Shown here in pieces: positions 17,621-26,317 of a stretch of DNA of 64,000 nucleotides (position 1 is its first letter; each line of letters begins with the position of its first letter). The DNA lies in assembly GCA_049969475.1 (NCBI GenBank), contig JBMFOU010000003.1, forward strand, positions 1 to 64,000, read 5' to 3'. Below the pieces are notes generated by a model. The model did no database searches and had not been told where the DNA came from. It saw nothing but the letters and a program-made list of their open reading frames with translations. Origin of the DNA: UBA2030 sp049969475. Lineage in GTDB: Bacteria; Bacteroidota; Bacteroidia; Bacteroidales; TTA-H9. The position numbers were made by a program, and so were the translations under genes.

Positions 17621-18192
17621 AATACATGCTTTATGTGCTTATTCTGGCAGCCATGATCGCGGGTTGCGGCGACTCATACCTGCCCAAACCCAGAGGCTAC
17701 TTTAGGATTGAACTTCCTGAAAAAAAATACCGTGTTTTCGATACCACCTTCCCTTATGCTTTCGAATATCCCTCCTATGCCTTGATTAAACCGGCCCAAC
17801 ATGCAGGAGACAATCCTTATTGGATGGATATTGAATTTCCCCGTTTCAGAGCAACCATTTACCTGAGTTACAAACCTGTCGTTAAAAATTTGAGGACGCT
17901 TACGGAAGATTCCCGTACCTTTGTCATGAAGCACATACCCCGGGCCACCTCCATCGATGAAAGCACGGTAGAAGATCCTTCCCGGAAGGTTTATGGCACC
18001 TTGTGGTACATTAAAGGACAGGAGACAGCCTCACCCTGCCAGTTCTTTTTGACCGATAGTACCCATCATTTTCTAAGGGGAGCTCTTTATTTTAATGTGA
18101 GACCCAACAACGACTCCCTGCAACCCGTCATTGAATTCATAACAGCCGACATTGAACATATGGCCCGCACACTCCGTTGGAAAAATCGCTGA
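17617..18192 (+). CDS. gldD: Gliding motility lipoprotein GldD
   Basis: 191 residues. The signal peptide ends in a lipobox (MIAGC, C17), then the family hallmark LPKPRGYFRIELPEKKY. It is a membrane-anchored lipoprotein that works with GldE. In non-gliding Bacteroidia the pair is retained and is linked to T9SS function, so its presence is not proof of gliding. It overlaps gldE by 4 bp (ATGA), so the two are translationally coupled. Confidence 0.92.
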   Translation: MKYMLYVLILAAMIAGCGDSYLPKPRGYFRIELPEKKYRVFDTTFPYAFEYPSYALIKPAQHAGDNPYWMDIEFPRFRATIYLSYKPVVKNLRTLTEDSRTFVMKHIPRATSIDESTVEDPSRKVYGTLWYIKGQETASPCQFFLTDSTHHFLRGALYFNVRPNNDSLQPVIEFITADIEHMARTLRWKNR

Positions 18193-18237
18193 TACATCGA
18201 ATGATATTTTTGCTTCTGCTTCACTGATAAAAGCCAC

Positions 18238-18245
18238 TAAATTTG
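18238..18245 (+). promoter_or_regulatory. -7 promoter element for the M14 peptidase gene
   Basis: TAAATTTG is an exact consensus match, 42 bp upstream of the preferred ATG at 18287, which supports that start over earlier in-frame codons. Confidence 0.5.
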
Positions 18246-18286
18246 TGCTCCCGACTACGATGCGGGTATTATTCAACTCCTTAGCC

Positions 18287-20611
18287 ATGAAAAAAAACCT
18301 TTTGTTTACACTGCTGATTGCTTGGGCCTTGCATTCACAAGCACAGGAAATTTATTATAGAATAAAATTTCCGGTTACTTACTTACTCCAGGTGGCACAA
18401 ATGGGCATTCCTGTAGAAGAAGCCTTTCCTGACACCGACGGCAGCCTGATAGCGGAAATCTCTGGCAATGAACTCCACAAGCTCCGCCAGGCCGAAATCC
18501 CCCTGAATATTCTCATAGAAGATGTAACCCGCTATTATGTGAAGCGCAATGCCCAGGTAGCCCAGTTACCCGACAATCTGCAAAATGGAAGCGTACCCAT
18601 CCCTCAGGATTTTAGCCTGGGCTCTATGGGAGGTTTCTGCACCCTGAGCGAAATGGAAAGCCACCTCGACAACATGGCATCCAAATATCCGCAGCTGGTT
18701 ACTGAAAAAATTTCCATTGGCACTTCTCACGAAGGAAGAGATATTTACATGGTTAAAATTTCTGATCATCCTGATATCGATGAAGCCGAGACCCGGGTAC
18801 TTTACACAGGAATGCATCACGCCCGTGAACCCATTGGCATGCAGCAACTTCTCTTTTTCATGTATCACCTGCTGGAGAATTACGAGACCGATCCCTACAT
18901 ACATCAATTACTCGATACCACCGAACTATACTTCATCCCTTGCCTCAATCCTGATGGTTACGAATTCAACCGACAGACCAACCCACAGGGGGGCGGAATG
19001 TGGCGCAAAAACCGTCGAGAAAACCCTGACTACACCTTTGGGGTGGATCTCAACCGCAACTACGGCTTTATGTGGGGCTACGACGATTTAGGCTCATCAC
19101 CCAACACCTGGTCGGAAACCTACCGGGGCCCGGCTCCTTTCTCCGAACCCGAAACACAAGCTATCCGGGATTTTATTCTGCAGAAACATTTCCCATTCGT
19201 GTTGAACTATCATTCCTACAGCAATCTTTTACTTTACCCTTGGGGTTACATACCCGATACAACCCCCGACCAACGTATATTCTCGACATTCGCTCAAAAA
19301 CTAACACTCGACAATGCATACAGCACTGGCCCGGCCAGCCTCATGCTTTATTCGGTAAACGGGAACTCCGACGACTGGATGTATGCTGATCCCTCCAAAC
19401 CCAAGATGTTTGCCTACACACCTGAAATTGGTGGACAAAACGATGGATTTTGGCCTACGATAGACCGAATCATCCCGCTTTGTCAGGAGCAAGTCTCGGC
19501 CAATTTCCTGGCCGCTCGATTTGCAGGACGCTATGGAGAAGTTAAAGACCTTTCACCAATGGTAATCAATCAAACTGAAGGCTTTGTGCGTTTCAGCTTC
19601 AAACGATATGGTCTGGAAGATAACGTTCCTTATACGGTTGAGATTCAGCCCCTATCGGCTAATGTGCTGACAACGGGGAGTCCCATCACCTTCAATGATC
19701 CGATGCTTTTCAAAACCTACACCGATAGTATTACCTTTTCCCTAGATCCTTCCATTCAAAATGGGGATGAATTCCGTTTGGCTCTCAGACTCAGCGATGG
19801 ATATTTTGTTCACACCGATACCCTGGTCAAAATTTATGGTTCGCCCGAATGGATTTACCAGAGCGATTGCAACTCTCTAAGTGGCTGGACAACCAACAAA
19901 TGGGATATTTCTTCTTTCTTTTATACCAGTGCACCCGCATCGCTCACCGATTCCCGCTTCGGAAATTACAGTAGCAATGCGAATGCAATAATCTCATCTA
20001 CCGATGAAATCGACCTGACTGAATCAAAGGCTGCTATGCTTTCTTTTATGGCACGCTGGGAAACTCAGGTGCGCCACGACTTTGTGCAATTCCTCGTATC
20101 TACCGATAACGGTTCAAGCTGGAAACCCCTTACTGGCCGCTTCACCCGCCCCAGTCCCAATCCCCTGGTGGATGGTCAACCCGTATACGATGGACAGCAA
20201 TTATCATGGGTAAAAGAAGAAATCAATCTGAGAGAATTTTTAGGAAAGAAAATAAAAGTGAGGTTTCAGCTTTGTTCCAACGACCAGGTAAATAAAGACG
20301 GATTTTACTTCGATGATTTTAAGGTGGGTATATTTACTATCACCACGGGAAGCAATAAAACATCTTCTGCCCAGCAATTGTTGATTTTTCCAAATCCAGC
20401 CCGTTCCAGCATCACTCTGCGTTTGCCCGCCGGTTATTCTATTCCTGCACAGATAAAAATTTTCAACTCTGCTGGAGAGGCCGTATTTTCCGAAATCTTA
20501 AAATCCAGCGAGAGCATTTTGAACGCAGGACTCAGGCCAGGCATTTATCAGGTAAGGGTAACTGCTGAAGGATTTGCCCCCATGACCTCGCGGCTCGTTG
20601 TGCTGCCATAA
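18287..20611 (+). CDS. Secreted M14 zinc carboxypeptidase with T9SS sorting domain
   Basis: 774 residues from the preferred start. The signal peptide ends HSQA|Q. The peptidase domain spans about 115-415. The zinc site is H178-A-R-E181 plus H309 in NYHSYSN, DLNRNYG (254-260) supplies substrate-binding residues, and E380 in YTPEIGG is the catalytic glutamate, so the enzyme should be active. It removes C-terminal amino acids from peptides outside the cell. A beta-sandwich region resembling the immune-inhibitor-A/MAM type follows (about 560-690), then a T9SS type A sorting domain in the last 75 residues (FPNPARSSITLRL). A longer frame upstream (from 18152) overlaps gldD, lacks a signal peptide at its start and is rejected. 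Confidence 0.92.
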   Translation: MKKNLLFTLLIAWALHSQAQEIYYRIKFPVTYLLQVAQMGIPVEEAFPDTDGSLIAEISGNELHKLRQAEIPLNILIEDVTRYYVKRNAQVAQLPDNLQNGSVPIPQDFSLGSMGGFCTLSEMESHLDNMASKYPQLVTEKISIGTSHEGRDIYMVKISDHPDIDEAETRVLYTGMHHAREPIGMQQLLFFMYHLLENYETDPYIHQLLDTTELYFIPCLNPDGYEFNRQTNPQGGGMWRKNRRENPDYTFGVDLNRNYGFMWGYDDLGSSPNTWSETYRGPAPFSEPETQAIRDFILQKHFPFVLNYHSYSNLLLYPWGYIPDTTPDQRIFSTFAQKLTLDNAYSTGPASLMLYSVNGNSDDWMYADPSKPKMFAYTPEIGGQNDGFWPTIDRIIPLCQEQVSANFLAARFAGRYGEVKDLSPMVINQTEGFVRFSFKRYGLEDNVPYTVEIQPLSANVLTTGSPITFNDPMLFKTYTDSITFSLDPSIQNGDEFRLALRLSDGYFVHTDTLVKIYGSPEWIYQSDCNSLSGWTTNKWDISSFFYTSAPASLTDSRFGNYSSNANAIISSTDEIDLTESKAAMLSFMARWETQVRHDFVQFLVSTDNGSSWKPLTGRFTRPSPNPLVDGQPVYDGQQLSWVKEEINLREFLGKKIKVRFQLCSNDQVNKDGFYFDDFKVGIFTITTGSNKTSSAQQLLIFPNPARSSITLRLPAGYSIPAQIKIFNSAGEAVFSEILKSSESILNAGLRPGIYQVRVTAEGFAPMTSRLVVLP

Positions 20612-20657
20612 TTTGGCTTCTCAAACATTTAAGCCCACGGGGTGATATTTTCCTTTT

Positions 20658-20690
20658 TTTGAGCGATTAACAGCATTTCTGTAATTTTGC
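20658..20690 (+). promoter_or_regulatory. Promoter of glyS (-33 TTTG and -7 TAATTTTGC)
   Basis: TTTG at 20658-20661 and TAATTTTGC at 20682-20690 are separated by 20 bp, the best full Bacteroidota promoter in the window. Only 4 nt separate the TTTG from the ATG at 20694, implying a leaderless mRNA. Confidence 0.65.
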
Positions 20691-20693
20691 CCC

Positions 20694-22220
20694 ATGGCAA
20701 ACAACGAAGAACTTTTCAAAAACATTATTGCCCATGCCAAGGAGTATGGGTTTATTTTTCCCTCCAGCGAAATTTACGATGGATTGGCCGGTGTATATGA
20801 CTACGGGCAGAACGGCGTGGAGTTAAAAAACAACATTCGCCAGTATTGGTGGAAAGCCATGGTGCAGTATCATGAGAATATTGTGGGCATTGATGCTGCC
20901 ATATTCATGCATCCCACAGTATGGAAGGCCTCTGGCCACGTAGATGCCTTCAACGATCCCCTGATTGACAACAAAGACTCCAAGAAACGTTACAGGGCCG
21001 ACGTATTGGTGGAAGAGCATATTGCAAAGATAGAAGCCAAAATAGCCAAGGAAGTAGAGAAAGCGGCCAAACGCTTTGGCGAGGCATTCAACGAAGAGCA
21101 ATTTCTCAGCACCCACCCCAGAGTATTGGAATACACGGCACAGATCAACGATATCAAGCAAAAATTCTACGGGGCCCTCGAACGCAACGATCTGGAAGCC
21201 ATTCGCCAGCTAATTATCGATCTGGGCATTGTTTGCCCGGTATCTGGTACCCGCAATTGGACCGAGGTTCGTCAATTCAACCTCATGTTCAGCACTGCCA
21301 TGGGCTCGGTGAGTGAAGAGGCCAGTACGGTGTATCTGCGGCCCGAAACAGCACAGGGTATTTTTGTGAATTATCTGAATGTGCAGAAAACCGGCCGCAT
21401 GAAGATCCCCTTTGGCATTGCCCAGACCGGTAAAGCCTTTAGAAATGAGATTGTGGCCCGACAGTTTATTTTCCGCATGCGCGAATTTGAGCAAATGGAA
21501 ATGCAGTTTTTTGTGCGGCCCGGCACAGAGATGGAGTGGTTTAACTATTGGAAGCAGGAGCGCATGAATTGGCACCTTTCTCTGGGGATTCCGGCTGAAA
21601 AATACCGTTGGCACGATCACGAAAAACTAGCGCATTATGCCAACGCGGCCAGCGACATAGAATTCGAGTTCCCATTTGGGTTCAAGGAATTGGAAGGTAT
21701 TCATTCCCGTACAGATTTCGACCTGAGCAATCATCAGAAATATAGCGGGAAGAAAATTCAGTATTTCGATCCTGAGCTCAACGAGAGTTATACGCCCTAT
21801 GTTGTGGAGACCTCGATAGGCCTCGACCGTATGTTTCTGGCAGTACTCAGTTATGCATATCATGAAGAAAAACTCGAAGATGGATCAGAACGGGTAGTGC
21901 TGCGAATTCCTCCCATGCTTGCACCTTACAAAGCTGCCGTTTTGCCCCTGGTAGCCAAAGATGGCTTGCCTGAAAAGGCCCGCGAAGTGATGGATACTCT
22001 CAAATTTGAATTCATGTGTCAGTACGAGGAAAAAGATAGCATAGGCCGGCGCTACCGCAGGCAGGATGCCATAGGTACCCCTTATGCCATCACTATCGAC
22101 CACCAAACCCTCGAAGACAATACTGTTACTATCCGCGAACGCGACTCGATGAAACAGGACAGGGTAAACATCGATCAGCTACCCGGCATCATTCGTAAAC
22201 GACTGACTGAGAACAAGTAA
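20694..22220 (+). CDS. glyS: Glycyl-tRNA synthetase (alpha2 type)
   Basis: 508 residues, class II synthetase of the single-chain dimeric type found in Bacteroidota and eukaryotes, unlike the alpha2beta2 enzyme of many other bacteria. Key regions: PSSEIYDGLAGVYDYGQ near the N-terminus (motif 1 region), RPETAQGIFVNY (about 218-229), FRNEIVARQFIFRMREFEQ (motif 2) and VVETSIGLDRMF (motif 3). The anticodon-binding domain is the last 110 residues. The N-terminus matches homologues, so the start is firm even though the promoter lies directly against it. Confidence 0.96.
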   Translation: MANNEELFKNIIAHAKEYGFIFPSSEIYDGLAGVYDYGQNGVELKNNIRQYWWKAMVQYHENIVGIDAAIFMHPTVWKASGHVDAFNDPLIDNKDSKKRYRADVLVEEHIAKIEAKIAKEVEKAAKRFGEAFNEEQFLSTHPRVLEYTAQINDIKQKFYGALERNDLEAIRQLIIDLGIVCPVSGTRNWTEVRQFNLMFSTAMGSVSEEASTVYLRPETAQGIFVNYLNVQKTGRMKIPFGIAQTGKAFRNEIVARQFIFRMREFEQMEMQFFVRPGTEMEWFNYWKQERMNWHLSLGIPAEKYRWHDHEKLAHYANAASDIEFEFPFGFKELEGIHSRTDFDLSNHQKYSGKKIQYFDPELNESYTPYVVETSIGLDRMFLAVLSYAYHEEKLEDGSERVVLRIPPMLAPYKAAVLPLVAKDGLPEKAREVMDTLKFEFMCQYEEKDSIGRRYRRQDAIGTPYAITIDHQTLEDNTVTIRERDSMKQDRVNIDQLPGIIRKRLTENK

Positions 22221-22248
22221 AATGGGATTTTACGGATTATTATAAATA

Positions 22249-22288
22249 GAGGCTGTCCCGGATTTTTGAGACAGCCTCCTTTATTTTT
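22249..22288 (+). terminator. Intrinsic terminator between glyS and the pseudouridine synthase gene
   Basis: GAGGCTGTC (22249-22257) pairs with GACAGCCTC (22270-22278), 12-nt loop, followed by CTTTATTTTTAA. It serves the convergent pair and mainly glyS. Confidence 0.8.
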
Positions 22289-22314
22289 AATTAAAGAGAA
22301 TGCCAAAAAACTTT

Positions 22315-23559
22315 TCAGAGCATTTTCAAGAAATTAACTTCCTGAGCAGTGAGGTATCTCCAGCGGCCGCGGGGTAGATTCTTCTTGGTAAGACTACCAA
22401 ATGCAACGCGGTCGAGTTTTTTTACCTGATAGTGTAGCTTCTCGAATATTCGGCGGACAATGCGGTTTTTCCCAGAGTGTAGCTCTATGCCTATTTTGGA
22501 TTTATCCTCACCATTTCCCACATACGAGATCACGTCCACCTCGGCAATTCCATCCTCAAGTTCAAGCCCGGCTGCAATGCGCATCATATCAACCTTAAGC
22601 AATGGCCTGTCGAGTTGCACTTCGTAGACTTTGCGGATGCGATGATTGGGATGGGTAAGTTTCTTGGCCAGTTCACCATCGTTGGTCAGAAGCAGCAAAC
22701 CAGTGGTATTACGATCGAGGCGGCCAACGGGAAAAATACGTTCCTTGCAAGCATTCTTCACCAGGTCCATCACCGTCTGCCGTTCTTCAGGGTCGTCCAT
22801 AGTGGTTACGAAACCCTTGGGTTTGTTGAGCAAAACGTAATATTTGGGTTCACTCTGCAGCACCTGCCCTTTGTACATTACCACATCACCAGGATTAACC
22901 CTGGCACCCAGAGTAGTAACTACTTCTCCGTTGACAGTAATTTCTCCGGCTTCTATCAATTTGTCTGCATCCCGGCGAGAGCAGATACCCGCTGCGGCAA
23001 TGTATTTATTAAGACGAACAGGCTCTTCGTAAACCGTAGGAAAATAAGGGGGTCTGGTGGACCTGGCACCCGGTCCTTTCCTGAGCGTGGGCCTTTTAGG
23101 GTTTCGCGAAGGGGCCCCCTTAAACTTACCTTTTTTCTTCACTCCGGTAGCAGGTTGCCGGCGAGTCTGGTATTTTTTGGGGCCTGTTTTGGCCACTTTC
23201 TTTTTTTGCGTCGGCATTCTTTGGCCTGGAGCAAGTGAAATGGCCGTGTCATCAGAAACACCGCTGTAATAGAAGCGCGATGAATAATGGTCGATACGGT
23301 CATCGCTTCGGGGCTGAGGATGAGGAGGAGTTTCGGTAGAATGACTGGTAGGTGCAGAGCCAGGTTTGATTAAAATTCGCTTGCGCGGGGGGCGTTTGCG
23401 GCCCGTCCCTTCCCCGCCATTCTCTCCTGCATTCTCGTTAGTAGATTTAAAAGAGGTAGAAAATAAGGGTTTGCGTTCCCTGCGAGATTCATTCCCTCCC
23501 TCTCCTTCTTGGCGTGTGAATCCTCCCGGATTGCCATCGCCATAATTGTCATTTGTCAT
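22315..23559 (-). CDS. RsuA/RluB-family pseudouridine synthase with long basic N-terminal extension
   Basis: 414 residues. The C-terminal 235 residues carry an S4 RNA-binding domain (VRLNKYIAAAGICSRRDADKL, about 181-201) and the catalytic domain, where GRLDRNTTGLLLLTNDGEL (about 279-297) contains the catalytic aspartate. It isomerises a uridine in rRNA; the closest model is RluB of 23S rRNA, but RsuA-like specificity cannot be excluded. The first 175 residues are low-complexity and rich in K, R, P and G, probably disordered and RNA-binding; such extensions are common in Bacteroidota members. It has its own -7 element. Confidence 0.9.
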   Translation of the reverse strand: MTNDNYGDGNPGGFTRQEGEGGNESRRERKPLFSTSFKSTNENAGENGGEGTGRKRPPRKRILIKPGSAPTSHSTETPPHPQPRSDDRIDHYSSRFYYSGVSDDTAISLAPGQRMPTQKKKVAKTGPKKYQTRRQPATGVKKKGKFKGAPSRNPKRPTLRKGPGARSTRPPYFPTVYEEPVRLNKYIAAAGICSRRDADKLIEAGEITVNGEVVTTLGARVNPGDVVMYKGQVLQSEPKYYVLLNKPKGFVTTMDDPEERQTVMDLVKNACKERIFPVGRLDRNTTGLLLLTNDGELAKKLTHPNHRIRKVYEVQLDRPLLKVDMMRIAAGLELEDGIAEVDVISYVGNGEDKSKIGIELHSGKNRIVRRIFEKLHYQVKKLDRVAFGSLTKKNLPRGRWRYLTAQEVNFLKML

Positions 23560-23592
23560 GGGCTGTAAGCTGAGTTGATGCTATAAACGGGT

Positions 23593-23601
23593 GCAAAGTT
23601 A
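23593..23601 (-). promoter_or_regulatory. -7 promoter element for the pseudouridine synthase gene
   Basis: Minus strand reads TAACTTTGC, an exact consensus match, 33 bp upstream of the ATG. Confidence 0.5.
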
Positions 23602-23690
23602 CAATTTTTTGATTGAGAGATACCAAATTCTTCTGCTTAAAATCAGGCCCCCGCAATTTAACTTCTACAAGGGGTGAGAGAAATCTGCAT

Positions 23691-23699
23691 AATTTTGCA
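23691..23699 (+). promoter_or_regulatory. -7 promoter element for the endonuclease I gene
   Basis: TAATTTTGC is an exact match 22 bp upstream of the ATG at 23722. It lies downstream of the first possible start codon (23674) and therefore decides the start. Confidence 0.55.
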
Positions 23700-23721
23700 C
23701 CCCATAAATTCTTGTTCACCT

Positions 23722-24789
23722 ATGAAAAAGTTTTCCTTCCTTTATTTTGTACGAATCCTGGTTTTAACCACCTCATTAGGATTTTCTTTAGGCCTTACAG
23801 CTCAGGCCCCTCCGGGATATTACAATGGTACCCAGGGTCTTACAGGCCAACCGCTCAGAGCCAAATTGCACGACATAATTAAAAACCACACAGCCGTAAG
23901 CTACTCATCAATCTACACCTATTTTCAGAGCACGGATAAAAAGCCCAATAATACCGTTTGGGACATGTATTCCGATGTACCGGGCGGAACTCCGCCTTAT
24001 GTGTACTATTACAACCAGGATGAATGTGGAACCTATAACAGCGAAGGAGATTGTTTCAACCGCGAGCACTCCTGGCCGTCCAGCTGGTTCAATGATCAGA
24101 TGCCCATGCGCACTGACCTCTTTCACATTTATCCCACCGATGGCTATGTAAATAACCGTCGCTCCAATTACCCTTATGGGGAAGTAAATAATCCTACCTG
24201 GACCTCGATGAATGGCAGCAAACTGGGCCCTTGCAGTTATCCCGGATACAGCGGAACCGTGTTTGAGCCTATTGATGAGTACAAAGGAGACTTTGCCAGA
24301 ACATACTTTTATATGTGTACCCGCTACTATAATGAAGACCAGGGCTGGCAAAGCAACGGGATGGTTAGCGGGGCCAATTTAAATGACTGGGCGGTTGATA
24401 TGTTGCTCAAATGGCACCACGACGATCCCCTGAGTCAAAAAGAAATTGACCGAAACAATGCGGTATATGCCATTCAGCACAACCGCAATCCATTTATCGA
24501 TGAACCCTTATTTGCCGACCGCATCTGGGGCAATGCTACAGGAATAACTGAACAATCCATCCAAACAATGGCCTGGCCCCTTCCCTTCAGCGATTATTTA
24601 AACGTTAGTATCAACGCATCGGCTGATCCTGAAATTACTATCTGGGTCATGGACATCACGGGCAGAACCGTATTGTCTGCCAAGGGAAATGTCAATCAAA
24701 CCCAATCCCTCGATACTCATTTACTTAAACCAGGAATTTATATTCTGAAAACAGATGCCTCTCCCGCGATTAAAATCATCAAGCAATAA
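23722..24789 (+). CDS. Secreted endonuclease I with T9SS sorting domain
   Basis: 355 residues from the preferred start. The signal peptide ends GLTA|Q. Residues about 40-270 form the endonuclease I (EndA/Vvn) fold. The active site is FNREHSWPSSWF with E115 and H116, followed by DLFHIYPTDGYVNNRRSNYPYG, the conserved Asn-rich metal-site region. These enzymes cut DNA and often RNA non-specifically; an extracellular role in nutrient acquisition or DNA clearance is inferred. The last 75 residues form a T9SS type A sorting domain ending GIYILKTD ... IKIIKQ. The stop TAA shares its last A with the queD start (TAATG). Confidence 0.92.
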   Translation: MKKFSFLYFVRILVLTTSLGFSLGLTAQAPPGYYNGTQGLTGQPLRAKLHDIIKNHTAVSYSSIYTYFQSTDKKPNNTVWDMYSDVPGGTPPYVYYYNQDECGTYNSEGDCFNREHSWPSSWFNDQMPMRTDLFHIYPTDGYVNNRRSNYPYGEVNNPTWTSMNGSKLGPCSYPGYSGTVFEPIDEYKGDFARTYFYMCTRYYNEDQGWQSNGMVSGANLNDWAVDMLLKWHHDDPLSQKEIDRNNAVYAIQHNRNPFIDEPLFADRIWGNATGITEQSIQTMAWPLPFSDYLNVSINASADPEITIWVMDITGRTVLSAKGNVNQTQSLDTHLLKPGIYILKTDASPAIKIIKQ

Positions 24790-25241
24790 TGCAGCAATAC
24801 ATACGAATAACGAAGGAATTTAAATTTGAAATGGCTCATGCCCTCAGCGGGCACGACGGCCCATGCCGTCACATTCATGGTCATTCCTACGAATTTTACG
24901 TAACCATCATTGGTAAACCTTTGCAAGATAGCCACTCACCCAAAAATGGAATGGTGATGGATTTCGGCGACTTGAAAAAAATCGTAAAATCCGTCATTGT
25001 TGACAAATTCGACCATGCCCTGGTGCTCAATAGCCGACACCGTGAAAACTTTTGCAAAACCGAAGAAGAGCTTTTCGAGAAAATAATCTGGGTCGATTTT
25101 CAGCCATCCAGCGAAAATCTGCTGGTCTATTTTGCCCAAACCCTGAAGCCCTTACTGCCAGAAGGTGTGAAGCTGCACAGCCTGAAACTCAGGGAAACGG
25201 TGACCTCATTCGCCGAATGGTATGCTGAGGATAATGAGTAA
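24789..25241 (+). CDS. queD: 6-carboxy-5,6,7,8-tetrahydropterin synthase (QueD/PTPS family)
   Basis: 150 residues. Zinc ligands are H17, H30 and H32, and the catalytic cysteine is C26 in the CxxxHGH arrangement (PCRHIHGHSY) characteristic of QueD rather than eukaryotic-type 6-pyruvoyl synthases. KFDHALVLN (about 76-84) holds the partner catalytic Asp-His pair. It makes the second intermediate of 7-deazaguanine (queuosine) synthesis. No other que gene is in the window. It overlaps the endonuclease gene by one base, which implies translational coupling, though no shared function is obvious. Confidence 0.88.
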   Translation: MQQYIRITKEFKFEMAHALSGHDGPCRHIHGHSYEFYVTIIGKPLQDSHSPKNGMVMDFGDLKKIVKSVIVDKFDHALVLNSRHRENFCKTEEELFEKIIWVDFQPSSENLLVYFAQTLKPLLPEGVKLHSLKLRETVTSFAEWYAEDNE

Positions 25242-26240
25242 TTACTCACTGTAAATGACACCGACCAACACATTACCTACCATTTGAAGAGAATTTTTAT
25301 CCACTTTGTCGAGTGAGTCGCCGAGTGTGTGCCAGAAGGGATAAAAAGTACCCCCGCTCGCGTTTCTCTCCAGATGAATGATGTTGATCATAGGGATGTT
25401 TGCAATTTTATTGACATAGTAATGGTCGTCGGTAATATAGCCTCCAGGCTCAGAAATAAATGAGTTGCCATAGCCCATTTCTGCAGCTATATCCCACACT
25501 TTCTTAACTACAGCCGGTGCATAATAGAGAGAAAAGCCTTCCATAGGAAAGGTAGGGTTTTGCACACCAACCATGTCGAGCAGTATGCCGTAGCGTGCCT
25601 GGTAACCTGACTTATGCGGATTTCGGCTCCAATATTGGGAGCCCAGCCCCCACCAATCATTCCCTTCGTCGCTCTGCAAGTCACTGGGGGGGCCATAATC
25701 TTCAGCATCGAAAAGTACAATGTCAACACCTACCGAAGGAGCCTGTAGTTGCAGAAGGCGTGCTATTTCCATCAAAACTCCAACTCCGCTGGCTCCATCA
25801 TTGGCTCCATCAATAGGTTTACGGTGGTTGGCCTGATCCGGATCGTGATCGGCATAAGGCCGAGAATCCCAGTGAGCACCTAGCAAAATACGAACCTTGT
25901 TTTCGGGTTGGAAAGAAGCAATAATATTTTTTCCGTTAAGCGTTTCACCATTATAAGCTCTAACCTTAAATGCCTGAACCTGCACATGGGGTGTATAGCG
26001 TCGCAGGGTTCTCGTAATCCAGGCCGCGCATCGAGCACTGGCCTCACTACTTGTTACCCTTGGACCAAAGGCAACTTGCCGGGCTACAAATTCATAAGCA
26101 GAATCGGCGTTGAAAACCGGAAGGTTTTTCTCTATCTTCCTCGTTTCTCCCTCTGCAGGTATTGACTTCTTTCCATGACCGCAGGCACCTAACATGGAAG
26201 CCATCACAACAATAATCGCAATCTGACTTAAAAATTTCAT
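25242..26240 (-). CDS. Glutaminyl-peptide cyclotransferase-like M28 lipoprotein
   Basis: 332 residues from the ATG giving MKFLSQIAII. The signal peptide ends in a lipobox LGAC (C20), so it is membrane-anchored, probably facing the periplasm. The fold is M28. Metal ligands are D148 in GANDGASGVG, E180 in FDAED and probably H304; D181 is the catalytic acid. ITDDHYYVNK (D271, D272, H273) and FWHTLGD (W303, H304) match motifs of glutaminyl cyclases (DDH and WHT) rather than aminopeptidases. It would convert N-terminal Gln to pyroglutamate on exported proteins, in keeping with the many A|Q signal-peptide junctions in this window. A plain M28 aminopeptidase is the alternative. Its stop abuts that of queD. 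Confidence 0.85.
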   Translation of the reverse strand: MKFLSQIAIIVVMASMLGACGHGKKSIPAEGETRKIEKNLPVFNADSAYEFVARQVAFGPRVTSSEASARCAAWITRTLRRYTPHVQVQAFKVRAYNGETLNGKNIIASFQPENKVRILLGAHWDSRPYADHDPDQANHRKPIDGANDGASGVGVLMEIARLLQLQAPSVGVDIVLFDAEDYGPPSDLQSDEGNDWWGLGSQYWSRNPHKSGYQARYGILLDMVGVQNPTFPMEGFSLYYAPAVVKKVWDIAAEMGYGNSFISEPGGYITDDHYYVNKIANIPMINIIHLERNASGGTFYPFWHTLGDSLDKVDKNSLQMVGNVLVGVIYSE

Positions 26241-26317
26241 ATAGATAAAAAATGATTCTGACACTCAAATATAGATAATAGCAAATCTCTTGCCCCGTAA
26301 CTTTTTTAGCCAGTCGT

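Noticed and set aside
18152..18286. 45-codon N-terminal extension of the M14 peptidase
   Set aside because: It lies within gldD in another frame; a -7 element at 18238 and a signal peptide starting at 18287 fix the start.
25235..25248. 14-bp perfect palindrome TGAGTAATTACTCA over the abutting stops of queD and the M28 gene
   Set aside because: It is explained by two convergent stop codons placed back to back; too short and AT-rich to act as a terminator and no T-run follows.
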